A DNA stretch of 64,000 bases from RGIG3701 sp031553595. GTDB taxonomy: Bacteria; Planctomycetota; Planctomycetia; Pirellulales; Thermoguttaceae. The position numbers and the translations under genes were made by a program. The notes beneath the pieces were generated by a model. That model was not told the DNA's origin and ran no database searches. It saw nothing but the letters and a program-made list of their open reading frames with translations. Below are positions 1-8,372 of this stretch, in pieces. How positions within the stretch are numbered: the stretch's first letter is position 1; each line of letters opens with the position of its first letter. The DNA lies in assembly GCA_031553595.1 (NCBI GenBank), contig JAVBLI010000009.1, forward strand, positions 62,001 through 126,000, given 5' to 3'.

Positions 1-941
1 CCCGCATCTTCCGCGGGCACCGCCGGCAGCGAGAACAGCTTTCCTTCCCCGGACGCGGCCAGATAAAGTGTGCCGGAACCGTCCGCCGCCATGCGGTCAA
101 AGGCCGGGAAGATCTGATCTTCCGTGGACACGAACGCCGCCATGACGGTGGGCCCCTCGGCCACGTTTTTCACCTCCATGACCACTGCGTCCAGCGGAAA
201 AAAATGCACCACGCTGGTCGCGGCATCCGTCTGGGTATCCGCCTCAAGCCGGTTCAGCACGTAAATCGTGTCATCATGGATGGCCAATCCAACGGGGTTT
301 TTCAGGCCGTACGCCACCACTTCCGCGCTGTATGCCCGGCCCTGCTCATTCACCAGCATGCGAATAACCCGGCCGGATGCTTTCTGAGGGGCCGCCGACT
401 GATTATCGCAGAGATACAGATTTCCATCCTTCCCGAAACAGAGGAACACGGGATTCGCCGTGCCCGTCTGCGGGTCAATCGGCGAGACGGCCCACAAATA
501 ACTTTTATTCTCCGGCGAAACGCGCATCAGCACCGGCGGGTGTTTCCGATCCGCGGTATTTGGGCACGCCACGAGCACATCCCCCCACGGCGCCAGGGTC
601 ATATCCGCGGCCATCGGGCAGATTTCCGGCAGCGTGAAGCGCGTTTCCGCTTTCACGGAGGCCGTTTCCGCCTCATTTTTAACTTCCGCCGGTGCCGCCG
701 CTACGGGGGCTGTCACCATCTCCAGCCCATGCTCCACCGCCGCCGCGTCCGCCTCCAGCGTTTTTGCCGCCTCATCTGCGGCTTTTATCTCCGCTGCCTC
801 TGCCACCTCCCCCGCCGATTCCGCCGCATTTTCTGCGGTTACCGCCGGCAGTTCTTGTGCCAGAATGTACGCACCGCCGCACATCACCGCCGAGAACGCC
901 ACACATACGCAAAAATAAAAACCGATATTCGTGAATTTCAT
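1..941 (-). CDS. Secreted beta-propeller (NHL/SMP-30-like) protein, 3' end cut by window
   Basis: Reading the minus strand from an ATG at 941 gives an open frame that runs off the window start, so the C-terminus is missing (about 313 residues visible). The N-terminus (MKFTNIGFYFCVCVAF...) is a hydrophobic signal peptide ending near residue 29. It is followed by an Ala/Glu-rich, low-complexity linker to about residue 100. The rest has repeating blade-like segments such as LAPWGDVLVACP, FGKDGNLYLCDN, LKNPVGLAIHDDTIYVLNR and MAADGSGTLYLAA, which is the pattern of NHL or SMP-30/gluconolactonase propellers. The start has a GAGG element about 8 bases upstream. I infer an exported periplasmic or surface protein; no catalytic residues can be assigned. 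A long reading frame on the plus strand over the same bases is only its shadow. Confidence 0.7.
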   Translation of the reverse strand, partial: MKFTNIGFYFCVCVAFSAVMCGGAYILAQELPAVTAENAAESAGEVAEAAEIKAADEAAKTLEADAAAVEHGLEMVTAPVAAAPAEVKNEAETASVKAETRFTLPEICPMAADMTLAPWGDVLVACPNTADRKHPPVLMRVSPENKSYLWAVSPIDPQTGTANPVFLCFGKDGNLYLCDNQSAAPQKASGRVIRMLVNEQGRAYSAEVVAYGLKNPVGLAIHDDTIYVLNRLEADTQTDAATSVVHFFPLDAVVMEVKNVAEGPTVMAAFVSTEDQIFPAFDRMAADGSGTLYLAASGEGKLFSLPAVPAEDA

Positions 942-1087
942 ATCTTGCCTCGCCACCATGAAACGAATGTTTAAACTGTTCGCCGCTGAAAAATAGCCCA
1001 CAAAACCAGTATATGTGAATTTTACCCGCCTGAGAAGTCCCGTGAGAAAAAAAACGTTCCACACTCGCCGGCACAACGAAAACTGCT

Positions 1088-1117
1088 CTGGTCATCCGTC
1101 GTCTTTTCTGGTATACT
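1088..1117 (+). promoter_or_regulatory. Putative extended -10 promoter for the Minf_1886-family gene
   Basis: TATACT at 1112-1117 is preceded by TGG, making an extended -10. A weak -35 (CTGGTC) lies 18 bases upstream. The promoter sits about 50 bases before the start codon at 1169. Confidence 0.4.
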
Positions 1118-1168
1118 CCCCCGGATTTTCAGACACCCTCACTCTCAAAAGGAAACGGGCTTTCGGCC

Positions 1169-1636
1169 ATGCTTTTTGATACCTACAAACTCCGGGAACT
1201 TACCCACCAGGATCCGCGGTACCGTGTGGAGGCGTACTATTATATATTAGAGACGCTGGATTTCGCGAGGACGCAGCTCCAGCTGGGCAGGCATGCCGCC
1301 AGCGAGAGTGTCCCGGGACAGGAAGCGCAAGAGGAAGAAGCGGCTGACGAACCGGAAGAACTCCCGTCCCACATCACCGGGCAGGAGCTCTGCGAGGCGC
1401 TGCGCATCCGTGCGATCTGGATGTTCGGATTCATGGCCAAGACCGTCCTGAACCGCTGGGGAATCCGTTCCACCGCCGACGTGGGCGAAATCGTGTATAA
1501 TATGGTCCGGAACCAGAAAATCCGCGTCACCGCCGAGGATTCCCAGGATGATTTTCTGGAGGTTTACGACTTCCAGAAAGTATTTTGCGACGATTTTTCC
1601 ATCGAAAACGAACCGCACTTCCCGGAGCCATTTTAA
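1169..1636 (+). CDS. Minf_1886 family protein
   Basis: A 155-residue cytoplasmic protein with no signal peptide. Its features match the uncharacterised Verrucomicrobia/Planctomycetes-restricted Minf_1886 family. The N-terminus has the pattern DPRYRVEAYYYILETLDFAR, followed by an acidic variable stretch (about residues 45-68). The conserved half is HITGQELCEALRIRAIWMFG, then GIRSTADVGEIVYNMV and a closing VYDFQKVFCDDF motif. The function is unknown even where the family is recognised. It stands alone, between a minus-strand secreted propeller and a minus-strand isocitrate dehydrogenase, behind an extended -10 promoter. A purine-rich AAAGGAAA element lies upstream but about 13 bases from the ATG, longer than ideal. 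The 208-base spacer after it shows nothing I can name. The family restriction is the best phylum clue in this part of the window. Confidence 0.85.
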   Translation: MLFDTYKLRELTHQDPRYRVEAYYYILETLDFARTQLQLGRHAASESVPGQEAQEEEAADEPEELPSHITGQELCEALRIRAIWMFGFMAKTVLNRWGIRSTADVGEIVYNMVRNQKIRVTAEDSQDDFLEVYDFQKVFCDDFSIENEPHFPEPF

Positions 1637-1844
1637 CCGAATTTGGAGACGGCTCCGAAATTTCGGACTCGCGCGGGATGGAAAAAGGCTGCAAGCTATA
1701 AGCTCTCCAAACGTATTTCCGGCTCACTCGGCCATAACCATGATTTCGTGGTTTTGCGTCAGAGCAGAAATCTCGTTTGATAAGCTTACAGCCTGTTTCC
1801 AACAAATAAAAACGCGGAGCTTTACGACAGTTTCGGCAAAAACC

Positions 1845-2939
1845 TTAATTCATCGCCTCGCAAATCGCGTCCGCCATTTCCTGCGTGCCGACGGCCGTGG
1901 GGTCATTCCGGTCAGGCTTCATGTCATACGTGACGGATTTCCCTTCCCGGATCACCCGCGCGACGGCGTTTTCCAGCTTCCTGGCCGCGTCTTCTTCGCC
2001 CAGATACTGAAGCATCAGCACGCCGCTGAGAATCAGCGCGCACGGGTTCACTTTATTCAGCCCCTTATATTTCGGGGCGCTGCCGTGCGTGGCCTCAAAA
2101 ACGGCGCTGTCATTCCCGATATTCGCGCCGGGCGCCACGCCCAGTCCGCCGACCAGCCCCGCCGCCAGGTCACTCAGAATATCCCCGTAAAGATTCGGCA
2201 GGCACACCACATCATACAGTTCCGGCTTCTGCACCAGCTGCATGCACATATTATCCACAATCCGATCTTCGAACTCGATTTCCGGATACTGCTCGGCCAC
2301 TTTTCGGCAAGTCGCCAGCCACAGCCCGTCCGTGAACTTCATGATATTCGCCTTATGCACCGCCGTGACCTTTTTTCGGCCATACTTTTTCGCATATTCA
2401 AACGAATAACGAATGATCCGCTCCGTGCCGCTTTCGCTGATGGGCTTAATCGAAATCCCTGTCTCTTCCCGGCCGGAAATGATCTTTTTATCCGAAATTT
2501 CATTAATGAAATCAAAAAGGCGCTCACATTTTTCCGTGCCTTTTTCGAATTCCACGCCCGCGTACAAATCTTCCGTATTTTCTCGCATGATCACGATGTC
2601 TACCGGAACTTTTTCATAAAAAGACCGCACGCCGGGATAATATTTGCACGGCCTGACACACGCGTAAAGCCCCAGCGCCTGCCGCAAATAGACGTTAATA
2701 CTCCGAAACCCCGTCCCCACCGGCGTGGTAATTGGCGCCTTCAGGGCACAGCGCGTCCGTTTCACGCTCTCCATGAGGCTTTCCGGCAGGGGCGTCCCGG
2801 TGCGTGCCATGACATCCACGCCCGCTTCCTGAACATCCCAGTTTACCTTCACGCCCGTCGCGTCCACGCACCGCCGCGAGGCTTCCGCCAATTCCGGCCC
2901 CACGCCATCACCCGTGATCAGGGTCACTTCATACGCCAT
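1845..2939 (-). CDS. NAD-dependent isocitrate dehydrogenase (isocitrate/isopropylmalate dehydrogenase family)
   Basis: A 364-residue enzyme predicted to convert isocitrate to 2-oxoglutarate and CO2 with NAD, in the cytoplasm. Family motifs are clear: TLITGDGVGPEL at the N-terminus, the substrate loop IVIMRENTEDLYAGVEF, KANIMKFTDGLW carrying the catalytic Lys, and the metal-binding stretch PNLYGDILSDLAAGLVGGLG. FEATHGSAPKYKG follows near the C-terminus. The RENTEDLYAG form favours isocitrate over 3-isopropylmalate, and no leu genes are nearby. A frame extension of ten residues exists, but the ATG at 2939 is preceded by AAGGAG at ideal spacing, so I start there. It appears monocistronic. The AT-rich block at 2970-2992 (TATATAATA) may hold its -10 element. 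Confidence 0.88.
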   Translation of the reverse strand: MAYEVTLITGDGVGPELAEASRRCVDATGVKVNWDVQEAGVDVMARTGTPLPESLMESVKRTRCALKAPITTPVGTGFRSINVYLRQALGLYACVRPCKYYPGVRSFYEKVPVDIVIMRENTEDLYAGVEFEKGTEKCERLFDFINEISDKKIISGREETGISIKPISESGTERIIRYSFEYAKKYGRKKVTAVHKANIMKFTDGLWLATCRKVAEQYPEIEFEDRIVDNMCMQLVQKPELYDVVCLPNLYGDILSDLAAGLVGGLGVAPGANIGNDSAVFEATHGSAPKYKGLNKVNPCALILSGVLMLQYLGEEDAARKLENAVARVIREGKSVTYDMKPDRNDPTAVGTQEMADAICEAMN

Positions 2940-3230
2940 TACGCACTCCTTCCGGTTAAACGGTTTCATACATTATATATAATAGTGTCAAAAACACACA
3001 AATTTTCATCCAGTATACGCCAAGCCGGGAATCCGTCAATCCGGGGAGGGAGCGTCGCTGGCCTTACAGGCATGCGAAAATCCCGTTATTCTCCGAATGA
3101 ATCGGATATGCCAATTCAGGCGAGTTTTCCACGCCCGGGCTTTTCGCTTATCCACGGACACGGGAATGAACGATAAAAGGATGATGGTTTTTCTTTTTGC
3201 GTGACAGTCAATTTTCGTGGATAAAGTACG

Positions 3231-3632
3231 ATGATCAAAAAAAGCTCAGAACAGCGCGTCGGCGGCATGCTCCAGGTCATGATGCTCCTCTTCGTTTTCG
3301 GCGGAATCGCGCTGATTACCATGGGGTTCCAGACCTATTTTCACGGTACGGGCCCGTCAACTTACACGCCCTCGAAACGCACGAAACTCACGCCGGCCCC
3401 TCAAATTCAATTGACGCGAGCTTCTGCGGAGCAGTCGGTAAAGGAGCTTCCCCCGCATTTTACGCTGGCGGACGGTGCGGAAATGGCCGGGATTCCTCAG
3501 GTGACGGATGCGAAGAATCCGACGACGTCCGAGCCGGGGGCGGCGGAGCAGTCGCAAGACGGGCGGGTATCCATCGGCATGGGCGGGATGGGCCGTGAAG
3601 GAGCGAAACCCACGCAAACGATTATCAAATAA
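3231..3632 (+). CDS. Small single-pass membrane protein of unknown function
   Basis: A 133-residue frame that I do not recognise. Residues 12-33 (MLQVMMLLFVFGGIALITMGFQ without its flanks) form one hydrophobic segment, preceded by Lys/Arg-containing residues (MIKKSSEQR), suggesting a signal anchor with the C-terminus outside the cytoplasm. The outer part is rich in Pro, Thr, Ala and Gly and looks disordered, ending in IGMGGMGREGAKPTQTIIK. A different frame over the same bases is open for 133 codons as well, so the reading frame is chosen by its membrane segment. The ribosome site is weak (GGATAAAG). It is followed by a long AT-rich spacer. Confidence 0.5.
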   Translation: MIKKSSEQRVGGMLQVMMLLFVFGGIALITMGFQTYFHGTGPSTYTPSKRTKLTPAPQIQLTRASAEQSVKELPPHFTLADGAEMAGIPQVTDAKNPTTSEPGAAEQSQDGRVSIGMGGMGREGAKPTQTIIK

Positions 3633-4193
3633 CCGAAGATTGCCGCGCGGATGATGTTTTTCGGCAACATTTCTTATTTTTGCCGCCGAGTCGTGGTTGG
3701 CCTGTTCGGCCTGTGTGTTTTTTAACGGCTGTTTTTCTGAGAAATGTCAAAAAGAACGCCAAAAAACCTCAAGTCCTTTTTGGAGTGATGTTTTTTGGCA
3801 GCGTTTCAGGAAAGCGAAATAAATAGCTTTCCGCTTTCTGTCAGTTTTTATCGAAACTTTAGCCGGGAAGCTTTAGCTTTTTTTGTAAAAAACAGCGAAT
3901 TTTTCCAAAAAAGTTTTTTTTCGACGTTTTTATGCGCTTTTGGCACACCATGTGCTTTACTTCTTCTCGTGAAAACAACCTATTACCCAAAAGTTGTTTA
4001 CGCTCCGTTCGCGACCCGTTCGTTCATACCCAGTTCCGAACCCGCGAATGTAAAAGAAAACGGTCCCGTGACATTTTACCCGGTGTCACGGGATTTTTTT
4101 GTATTTCCAGGGCTTTTCGTAGTAAAAAAGCTGGAATTTCTTCTTTTTCGTTAAAGTTTTTGCATTTGCCCCATTCTGTCTCGCGTTTTCCTC
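3633..4193. other. AT-rich 560-base spacer with several hairpins
   Basis: No convincing gene. The stretch is T-rich and contains at least three terminator-like hairpins: GAAAGC/GCTTTC arms around 3810-3838, an AAGCTTTAGCTTTTTTT stretch near 3869-3885, and the strong hairpin at 4064-4100. A 119-codon open frame at 3795-4154 crosses all of them, is Phe-rich and has no family look, so I do not call it. The arrangement could hide a short non-coding transcript ending at 4100. Confidence 0.45.
4064..4100 (+). terminator. Strong intrinsic terminator upstream of the parvulin promoter
   Basis: A perfect 9-bp stem, TCCCGTGAC (4064-4072) pairing with GTCACGGGA (4085-4093), has a 12-base loop and is followed by seven T. 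It lies 430 bases past the nearest upstream stop codon and just before a fresh promoter. Confidence 0.75.
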
Positions 4194-4223
4194 TTGACAA
4201 AAAATGGCGGAATCTCATATACT
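4194..4223 (+). promoter_or_regulatory. Near-consensus sigma70-type promoter for the tandem parvulin gene
   Basis: TTGACA (4194-4199), an 18-base spacer, then TATACT (4218-4223). The predicted leader is short. An AAGGAGG ribosome site at 4254-4260 sits seven bases before the ATG at 4268. This is one of the best promoter/ribosome-site pairs in the window. Confidence 0.75.
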
Positions 4224-4267
4224 GGCGGAAACATCACATTTTCTCAAAGAAACAAGGAGGTTTTCTC

Positions 4268-6103
4268 ATGTTCCATTTTTCGAAATGCGCCATTTTTTCG
4301 CTCGGGGCGGCGATCCTGTTTTCGTCCCCGATGTTCACGGACGGGCTTTATGCGCAGGCACCCGCGCCGAAACCGGCCGCCGGGGCCGTTCCCGCCACCA
4401 CGGAGCCGGTCCGTGCCGTCCCGAAAGTCATCGCGACCGTTAACGGGGAGGACATCAGTTATCAGAAGCTGGCGAATACCTGTGTGGAAGATTACGGCAT
4501 GGAGGTTCTGGAGCGGATCATTTCGCGTTTCATTCTGGAGTTGGCGTGCGAAGAGGCGAAAGTGACGGTAACGCCGGCGGAGATGGAAGCCGAGGTGAAG
4601 GCGACGGCCGGGGGTTTAGGCATTCCCGTGGATCAGTATTTGAAGATGATTGAGGAGGAGCGGGGGATTTCGCCAACGATTTATTTAAAGGATCTGGTTT
4701 GGCCGCAGATTGCCGCGCGAAAGCTGGTCCCGGCCGAGGCGGTGCTGGCCACGGCGGAGGAAATTCAGAAAGAATTCGAAAGCCTTTACGGTCCGGCGCT
4801 TCGCCTCCGACTGATTATCATGCCTTCCAAGAAAGATTTGCAGGCAGTCCGCCAGGAAGTGCTCGCGGACGCCTCCAAGTTTCCGGCATTGGCGCAGAAA
4901 CACTCCACGGACCCGTATTCCGCGTCTCGGGGGGGCCTGGTGAACGAGGTGCGGCGTTATCAGAATGCGCCGGCGATCGACGAAATCATTTTTGCGATGA
5001 AGCCGGGCGAAATTTCCGAGCTGATTCCGGTGGGGAATCAGTTCATGATCGTCCTTTGCGAGGAGCACCTGCCCGCGAACCCCGCCTTCACGCTGGAGAA
5101 GGTGAAAGACGAGTTGGCCCGAACCATTTCGCAGGCGAAAACGCGGCTGGCGGGCACCGATTTTTTGCAGAAAAAGATGTTGGACGCGAAGGTCGAGGTT
5201 TATCTTAACGACCCGGTCAAAAGTGCCCAGCGCCCCGGCGTGGTCGCCACCGTGAACGGGAAAATCATCAGTAAGGCCGTGCTGGCCAACGAGTGCGTTT
5301 CCCTCCACGGCCGGCTGGCGCTGGAGGGCCTGATTAACCGCACGCTGGTCGAGCAGGGAATCAAGAAACGCAAGATCACGGTCACGGACGCGGATCTGGA
5401 CAAAAAAATCGCGAGTGTGGCGCTGGAGTCGTTGCCGCCGAAAGCGGATGGTTCGCCGGACGTTCAGCAGTATCTTGAGCGGAGCACGCAGCAGTTGGGC
5501 ACGACCGTCGAGCGTTTTCGCCGCGACGCGATTTGGCCCGCGGTGGCGCTGGAAAAGCTCGTGGAGGATAAAGTCGTCATCACGACAGAGGATCTTCAGA
5601 AGGCGTACCAGGCGAATTTCGGCAAAAAGGTGAGATGCAGGGCGATTCTCCAGAATAATCTGAAGCGTGCGCAGCAGATTTGGGCCCAGGCACGTGAAAA
5701 TCCCACGGAAGCGAATTTCATGGAGCTGGCGAAGAAGTATTCCGTGGAAGCGGGCAGTGCGGCGCTGGGGGGCGAGATTCCGCCGATTCAGCAGTACAGC
5801 GGAGCGCCGGAACTGGAAAAAGCTGCTTTCGCGCTGGAGGAGGGCGAGTTGTCGGGAATCATTCAGCTCGAGGACATGTTCGTCATCCTGCTGTGCACGG
5901 GGTTCACGGAGCCGGTCGGCGTTTCCTTTGCCGACGTGAAAGAGAACCTCATGAAAGATTTGATGTACAAGAAAACCGAAATGGCGATAGGCGAGGAATT
6001 CCAGAAATTGATGGATGCCGCGGCGATCGATAATTATCTGACCGGCAGCAGTAAATCACCTGTGCGGCCCGAGGCGGCGCCGGAAGCGGTGCAGCCGAAG
6101 TAA
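4268..6103 (+). CDS. Secreted protein with two tandem SurA/PpiC-like (parvulin) units
   Basis: A 611-residue exported protein. The signal peptide spans about residues 1-29, ending GLYAQA. Two homologous halves follow. Half 1 begins with VIATVNGEDIS at about residue 54, and half 2 with VVATVNGKIIS at about residue 325, a spacing of roughly 271 residues. Each half has a SurA-like N-terminal helical part with a DLVWP/DAIWP element. Each then has a parvulin domain, with FPALAQKHSTDPYSASRGG in the first and FMELAKKYSVEAGSAALGGE in the second, then a FAMKPGEIS/FALEEGELS element. Parvulins catalyse prolyl cis-trans isomerisation, and SurA types also chaperone outer-membrane proteins, so a periplasmic folding role is likely. 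The start is fixed by AAGGAGG; a longer upstream frame to 3932 is not used. Catalytic competence of each half cannot be judged by eye. Confidence 0.85.
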   Translation: MFHFSKCAIFSLGAAILFSSPMFTDGLYAQAPAPKPAAGAVPATTEPVRAVPKVIATVNGEDISYQKLANTCVEDYGMEVLERIISRFILELACEEAKVTVTPAEMEAEVKATAGGLGIPVDQYLKMIEEERGISPTIYLKDLVWPQIAARKLVPAEAVLATAEEIQKEFESLYGPALRLRLIIMPSKKDLQAVRQEVLADASKFPALAQKHSTDPYSASRGGLVNEVRRYQNAPAIDEIIFAMKPGEISELIPVGNQFMIVLCEEHLPANPAFTLEKVKDELARTISQAKTRLAGTDFLQKKMLDAKVEVYLNDPVKSAQRPGVVATVNGKIISKAVLANECVSLHGRLALEGLINRTLVEQGIKKRKITVTDADLDKKIASVALESLPPKADGSPDVQQYLERSTQQLGTTVERFRRDAIWPAVALEKLVEDKVVITTEDLQKAYQANFGKKVRCRAILQNNLKRAQQIWAQARENPTEANFMELAKKYSVEAGSAALGGEIPPIQQYSGAPELEKAAFALEEGELSGIIQLEDMFVILLCTGFTEPVGVSFADVKENLMKDLMYKKTEMAIGEEFQKLMDAAAIDNYLTGSSKSPVRPEAAPEAVQPK

Positions 6104-6276
6104 CCGTACTGGCGAATTATCGCCAAAAACCGCGAAAATCCTGAAAAAAACCATTTTTCTCTCCGCCGTGACCTTTGCGCCGCGGCGGTTTTTGTTTAAA
6201 ATGATGGTTCTGGGGAAATAGCCTGTTTGGGGGCGATTCGAGGTCATGTTTTCATCATTTTTTTCAGGAGAACATC

Positions 6277-7296
6277 ATGAGCGAGTGTGCGAAGATCATT
6301 TTAACCGGGTTCGCGGACGAGGGCGTCAGCCAGCAGTTGGATAAGGACATGCGCGAGCAGTTCGCCACGTACGCGGCCATTGGCCTGCAGTATTACAGCA
6401 TCCGTTTCATTGACGCCGGTACTGGAACGAAAAACGTCATGCAGCTGACCGTCAACGAAATCCAGGCCATTCGCTCCATGCAGGATGATTTCGGCCTGAA
6501 CATCTCCTCCATCGGCTCGCCGATTGGGAAGGTGAAGCTCGTGGACGTGGAGGACGGCACGAAGAATCGGTATGTGCCGTTCGCGCAGTACCTGGAGGAG
6601 GTGGAGCGGACCTGCGAGATCACGCACGCGTTTGAGAGTAAGCTCATCCGCGGCTTCTCGTTTTATCATCCGCACGGGAAGAATCCGCAGGATTACATGG
6701 CTCAGGCCGTGGATCAGTTGGGCGTGATCGCCGAGACGTGCCACCGATCGGACTTGACGTTCGGGCTGGAGGTGGAGCCGAACCTTGTTGGCGAGAACGG
6801 GTGGCTTCTGGCCGAGATTTTTGAGAAGGTGAATCACCCAGGCATGGTGCTGGTGTTTGACGCCGGGAATCTGGTCGTGCAGGGGTATAACGCGTGTGAG
6901 ATTTTGGATCAGTTCCGCGCGATGCTCCCAGGGCTGGGATGGCTGCACGTGAAGGATTACCGCCATCCGAAACCCGTGAAGCGCGGCGAGCCGGTGGATG
7001 AGGATCAGTTGAAGAACTTTGTGCCGGTGACGCTGGGTGACGCCGGGCATGAGGCGATTTTCCGCGAGCTGAAAAAGTCGCTGCCGGGCATCGTCGCAAA
7101 ACTCACCCGCCGCGGCATTCCCGGATTCTTTGTGGACCTGGAGCCGCATGTGAAAGGCGGCGGCCAGTTCGGCGGTTACAGCGGCCCGGACGGCGTCGGC
7201 GTCGCGGCCCGTGCCCTGTGCAGCCTGCTGGATTATGTCGGCATCTCCTATCATCTCCGCGATTTCGACGACATCCTCGCCGACAGAGGGTTTTGA
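6277..7296 (+). CDS. Sugar phosphate isomerase/epimerase (xylose isomerase-like TIM barrel)
   Basis: A 339-residue cytoplasmic TIM-barrel protein. Barrel strand-end motifs typical of the xylose isomerase-like superfamily are visible in order: TFGLEVEPN (acidic residues near 165-167), MVLVFDAGN, WLHVKDYRHP and PGFFVDLEPHVKGGG. Their Glu, Asp, His and Glu side chains form the usual divalent-metal site. The family isomerises or epimerises sugars and sugar phosphates, often next to Gfo/Idh oxidoreductases, but the true substrate cannot be read from the sequence. The ATG at 6277 follows a GGAGAA element. It is separated from the parvulin gene by 173 bases, so it is probably transcribed on its own. 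A palindromic repeat begins 17 bases after its stop. Confidence 0.8.
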   Translation: MSECAKIILTGFADEGVSQQLDKDMREQFATYAAIGLQYYSIRFIDAGTGTKNVMQLTVNEIQAIRSMQDDFGLNISSIGSPIGKVKLVDVEDGTKNRYVPFAQYLEEVERTCEITHAFESKLIRGFSFYHPHGKNPQDYMAQAVDQLGVIAETCHRSDLTFGLEVEPNLVGENGWLLAEIFEKVNHPGMVLVFDAGNLVVQGYNACEILDQFRAMLPGLGWLHVKDYRHPKPVKRGEPVDEDQLKNFVPVTLGDAGHEAIFRELKKSLPGIVAKLTRRGIPGFFVDLEPHVKGGGQFGGYSGPDGVGVAARALCSLLDYVGISYHLRDFDDILADRGF

Positions 7297-7312
7297 GGAG
7301 GGCACTGGACAA

Positions 7313-7430
7313 GAGCAGCAGCCGGGAGCGAAGCGGAACGTAGTGACGCGCAGAGACCGGATAGAGGCGCGAAAAATCGCGGTTACTCTATCCGGTCTCT
7401 GCACTAACGCTCCGCTTCCGGCTGTTGTTT
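7313..7430. repeat. Dispersed palindromic repeat family P1, copy 1
   Basis: An imperfect palindrome with arms of about 45 bases. The left arm reads AGCAGCCGGGAGC, AACGTAGTGACGCG, then CAGAGACCGGAT. The right arm, reverse-complemented, reads ACAGCCGGAAGC, GAGCGTTAGTG, then CAGAGACCGGAT. Two further copies lie at 50272-50383 and 60635-60737. The two arms are not equivalent, so orientation can be assigned, and this copy is opposite to the second one. It fills the space between two convergent genes and may act as a terminator. Confidence 0.85.
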
Positions 7431-7438
7431 TTATGTCT

Positions 7439-8320
7439 TCACTCACTCAACTGCACGCCGCGGTCGTCGATCTCATACATCAGAATTTCGTCGGGGCACA
7501 CGCTGCCGCGGTGCTTGGCCACGTACATTGCGCGGCGGAACTTCACACCGTCGCGGATTTTGCCCATGTAAATGATCGTATTCGCCCCGGCCAGCAGGTC
7601 GCCCTCGTCCAGCGGTTTCTCGATCATCGCGTCCAGCGACGTTTCCGGCGACGTGTAAAGCACGAGGCACCCTACGTCATTCTTGTCGTACATGTGGGCC
7701 GCGATTTTCGCCTCGTTCTCGCGATACGCCTGGCGAAACAGATCCCTCGCCACCCAGTCGGCGTCCTTCCGCAGCACCTGGTGGTACACATATTCCAGCA
7801 GCTCGAACTGAATCGACTCGCCTTGATGTACGACGGGCTCGATGCCGTCCATGACGAAACGCCGCACGCCGCGGATGAAATTTCCGTAGGCGAACGCGAT
7901 GGTCGCATTCAGATGTTTCGTCAGCTCAGCCTTCCAATCGTTCCAGTCATAAAAATCCATGTCCCGCCGCGTGACCCGCCGACCGCTGTAAGAAAACGGG
8001 CGGAAATAGTCTCCCGGCGTCTCTTCCGGCGAGAAAAATTGCATGAAATTGACGATTTCGTCGGCCGACTGCGGGCGGACATCCCAGTCGCAAATGCGCT
8101 TGGCATACGCCTCATGCCCCTGCGCATCGACGCGGGTGGCCATGTCGAAAATCACGCCCCGCTGCTGTTCCTGCATGCGCCCTGCATCCGCGAACTGCAC
8201 GCCGAGTTGCGTTTTCCCGATTCCCGAAGAACCCACCACCACCGTCATTGTGCCCGGCAGCAGCCCGCCGCCTAATCGCTCATCCAGCCCCGGCACGCCG
8301 GTGGAAAGTCGACCACTCAT
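7439..8320 (-). CDS. KaiC/RecA-like P-loop ATPase
   Basis: A 293-residue protein. The N-terminus has the KaiC/RAD55 pattern: STGVPGLDERLGGGLLPG followed by a Walker A motif, GSSGIGKT, at residues 30-37. VRRFVMDGIEP looks like a Walker B strand, near residue 160. The C-terminal half (YTSPETSLDAMIEKPLDEGDLLAGANTIIYMGK) fits the rest of a RecA-fold single domain. Such proteins are signalling or regulatory ATPases; the partner is unknown. It starts 52 bases after the RND pump gene, in the same direction, so it may be the last gene of that operon. A GTG three bases upstream is an alternative start; GAGGTG serves either. A palindromic repeat follows its stop. Confidence 0.75.
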   Translation of the reverse strand: MSGRLSTGVPGLDERLGGGLLPGTMTVVVGSSGIGKTQLGVQFADAGRMQEQQRGVIFDMATRVDAQGHEAYAKRICDWDVRPQSADEIVNFMQFFSPEETPGDYFRPFSYSGRRVTRRDMDFYDWNDWKAELTKHLNATIAFAYGNFIRGVRRFVMDGIEPVVHQGESIQFELLEYVYHQVLRKDADWVARDLFRQAYRENEAKIAAHMYDKNDVGCLVLYTSPETSLDAMIEKPLDEGDLLAGANTIIYMGKIRDGVKFRRAMYVAKHRGSVCPDEILMYEIDDRGVQLSE

Positions 8321-8372
8321 CACATCACCTCTTCATTCATTTCACAAACCACAATTCACAACTCCCAAATCC

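Noticed and set aside
204..974. A 256-codon open frame on the plus strand, rich in Arg and His
   Set aside because: It lies antisense to the signal-peptide-bearing propeller on the minus strand and has the Arg/His-rich composition typical of antisense frames in GC-rich genes.
1527..1805. A 92-codon minus-strand frame after the Minf_1886 gene
   Set aside because: Half of it is antisense to that gene, and the remaining part has no ribosome site or family resemblance.
3795..4154. A 119-codon open frame in the AT-rich spacer
   Set aside because: Phe- and Ser-rich with no ribosome site; it runs through a perfect intrinsic terminator at 4064-4100, so it is unlikely to be translated.
7313..7430. 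A CRISPR-like array
   Set aside because: The repeats are inverted arms of one palindrome, not regularly spaced direct repeats, and no cas genes are present.
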